NCBI GenBank assembly: GCA_030607635.1
Contig: JAUWJP010000100.1
Span: 1-6,547 of the forward strand
DNA length: 6,547 nucleotides
Reading direction: 5' to 3'
Source: Candidatus Aminicenantota bacterium
Lineage (GTDB): Bacteria; Acidobacteriota; Aminicenantia; Aminicenantales; Aminicenantaceae
Within the stretch, counting starts at the first letter, position 1. Each line of letters opens with the position of its first letter. Shown piece after piece: positions 6,373 through 6,547 of this stretch. Under the pieces are notes generated by a model. That model did no database searches. It was not told the DNA's origin and saw nothing but the letters and a program-made list of their open reading frames with translations. The translations under genes and the position numbers were made by a program.

Positions 6373-6547
6373 ACAGATGATAAAAATCAAAAAAAAAGAA
6401 TTTACTTGCGAAAAAAAGAGCAAATGTTTATTCTTAAGCCTTAAAAATGAACCATTTCGAATTTTTTAGGATTTAAGTCCATAGTGTAGGGCAAATCCGT
6501 ATCCTGTTTTTCATGATCATTTGAGAGGCAGTGAATAGTAAGGCAGA

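Larger units (their letters stand above)
6277..6547. other. AT-rich 3' intergenic region, no convincing gene
   Basis: 271 bases after the last stop, up to the window end. It holds several A-tracts (6290-6297, 6301-6305, 6382-6386, 6389-6397, 6411-6417, 6443-6447), a T6 at 6462-6467, and short inverted repeats (6310-6325 and 6351-6372). I see no tRNA, CRISPR, insertion sequence end or strong ribosome site. The palindrome ATGATCAT at 6513-6520 is too short to interpret. The next gene must start or end beyond the window. Confidence 0.6.

Noticed and set aside
6028..6423. 131-codon - strand ORF with a hydrophobic N-terminus
   Set aside because: About two thirds lie antisense to the conserved C-terminus of the Mo domain, and the rest comes from A/T runs. 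No ribosome site or family motif is visible.
6305..6469. Small + strand ORF of 54 codons starting at the ATG at 6305
   Set aside because: It has no Shine-Dalgarno, crosses two inverted repeats and several A-tracts, and its Lys/Phe-rich composition follows from the base content. Conservation in relatives would be needed to revive it.
6468..6511. Long-loop dyads GGATTT/AAATCC and AGGAT/ATCCT followed by TTTTT
   Set aside because: The stems are only 5-6 bp with loops of 18-28 bases, too unstable for a convincing intrinsic terminator.

Overview
The window is a compact, one-directional cluster of five genes on the + strand, with short non-coding flanks at both ends. Strong Shine-Dalgarno sites (AGGAGG, GGAGGTGA) and mid-range GC suggest a bacterium. 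The enzyme set (thiolase with a DUF35 partner, plus a molybdenum hydroxylase) is common in anaerobic degraders and uncultured anaerobic lineages. I cannot name a taxon from the sequence, and nothing in it is a taxonomic marker.

Layout: positions 1-114 carry two diverged copies of a palindromic repeat, the second a perfect 8-bp stem-loop, and then the ribosome site of the first gene. Next come a FabG-type short-chain dehydrogenase/reductase (115-858), an SCP2-type thiolase (870-2036) and a DUF35 zinc-ribbon/OB-fold protein (2041-2475). These three are joined by gaps of 11 and 4 bases, with ribosome sites overlapping the preceding stop codons. After 52 bases comes a molybdenum hydroxylase pair: a stand-alone FAD subunit (2528-3412) and, 5 bases later, a 952-residue protein that fuses the two-cluster [2Fe-2S] subunit to the molybdopterin catalytic subunit (3418-6276). 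The last 271 bases are AT-rich, with A-tracts and weak hairpins and no convincing gene.

Working model (inference): the first three genes form the end of a beta-oxidation-like route. The SDR oxidises a 3-hydroxyacyl-CoA (or reduces the ketone), and the thiolase-DUF35 complex cleaves or forms the 3-ketoacyl-CoA. This gene set resembles the SDR/thiolase/DUF35 part of the bbs operon of anaerobic toluene degradation. The molybdenum hydroxylase would hydroxylate or reduce a related substrate, with electrons passing Mo to 2Fe-2S to FAD. Its active-site motifs match neither CO dehydrogenase nor the purine-binding glutamate of xanthine oxidase, and some resemble what I recall of 4-hydroxybenzoyl-CoA reductase. 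A CoA-thioester or aromatic substrate is therefore plausible but unproven. No CoA ligase, acyl-CoA dehydrogenase, hydratase, Mo-cofactor maturation gene, regulator or transporter lies in the window.
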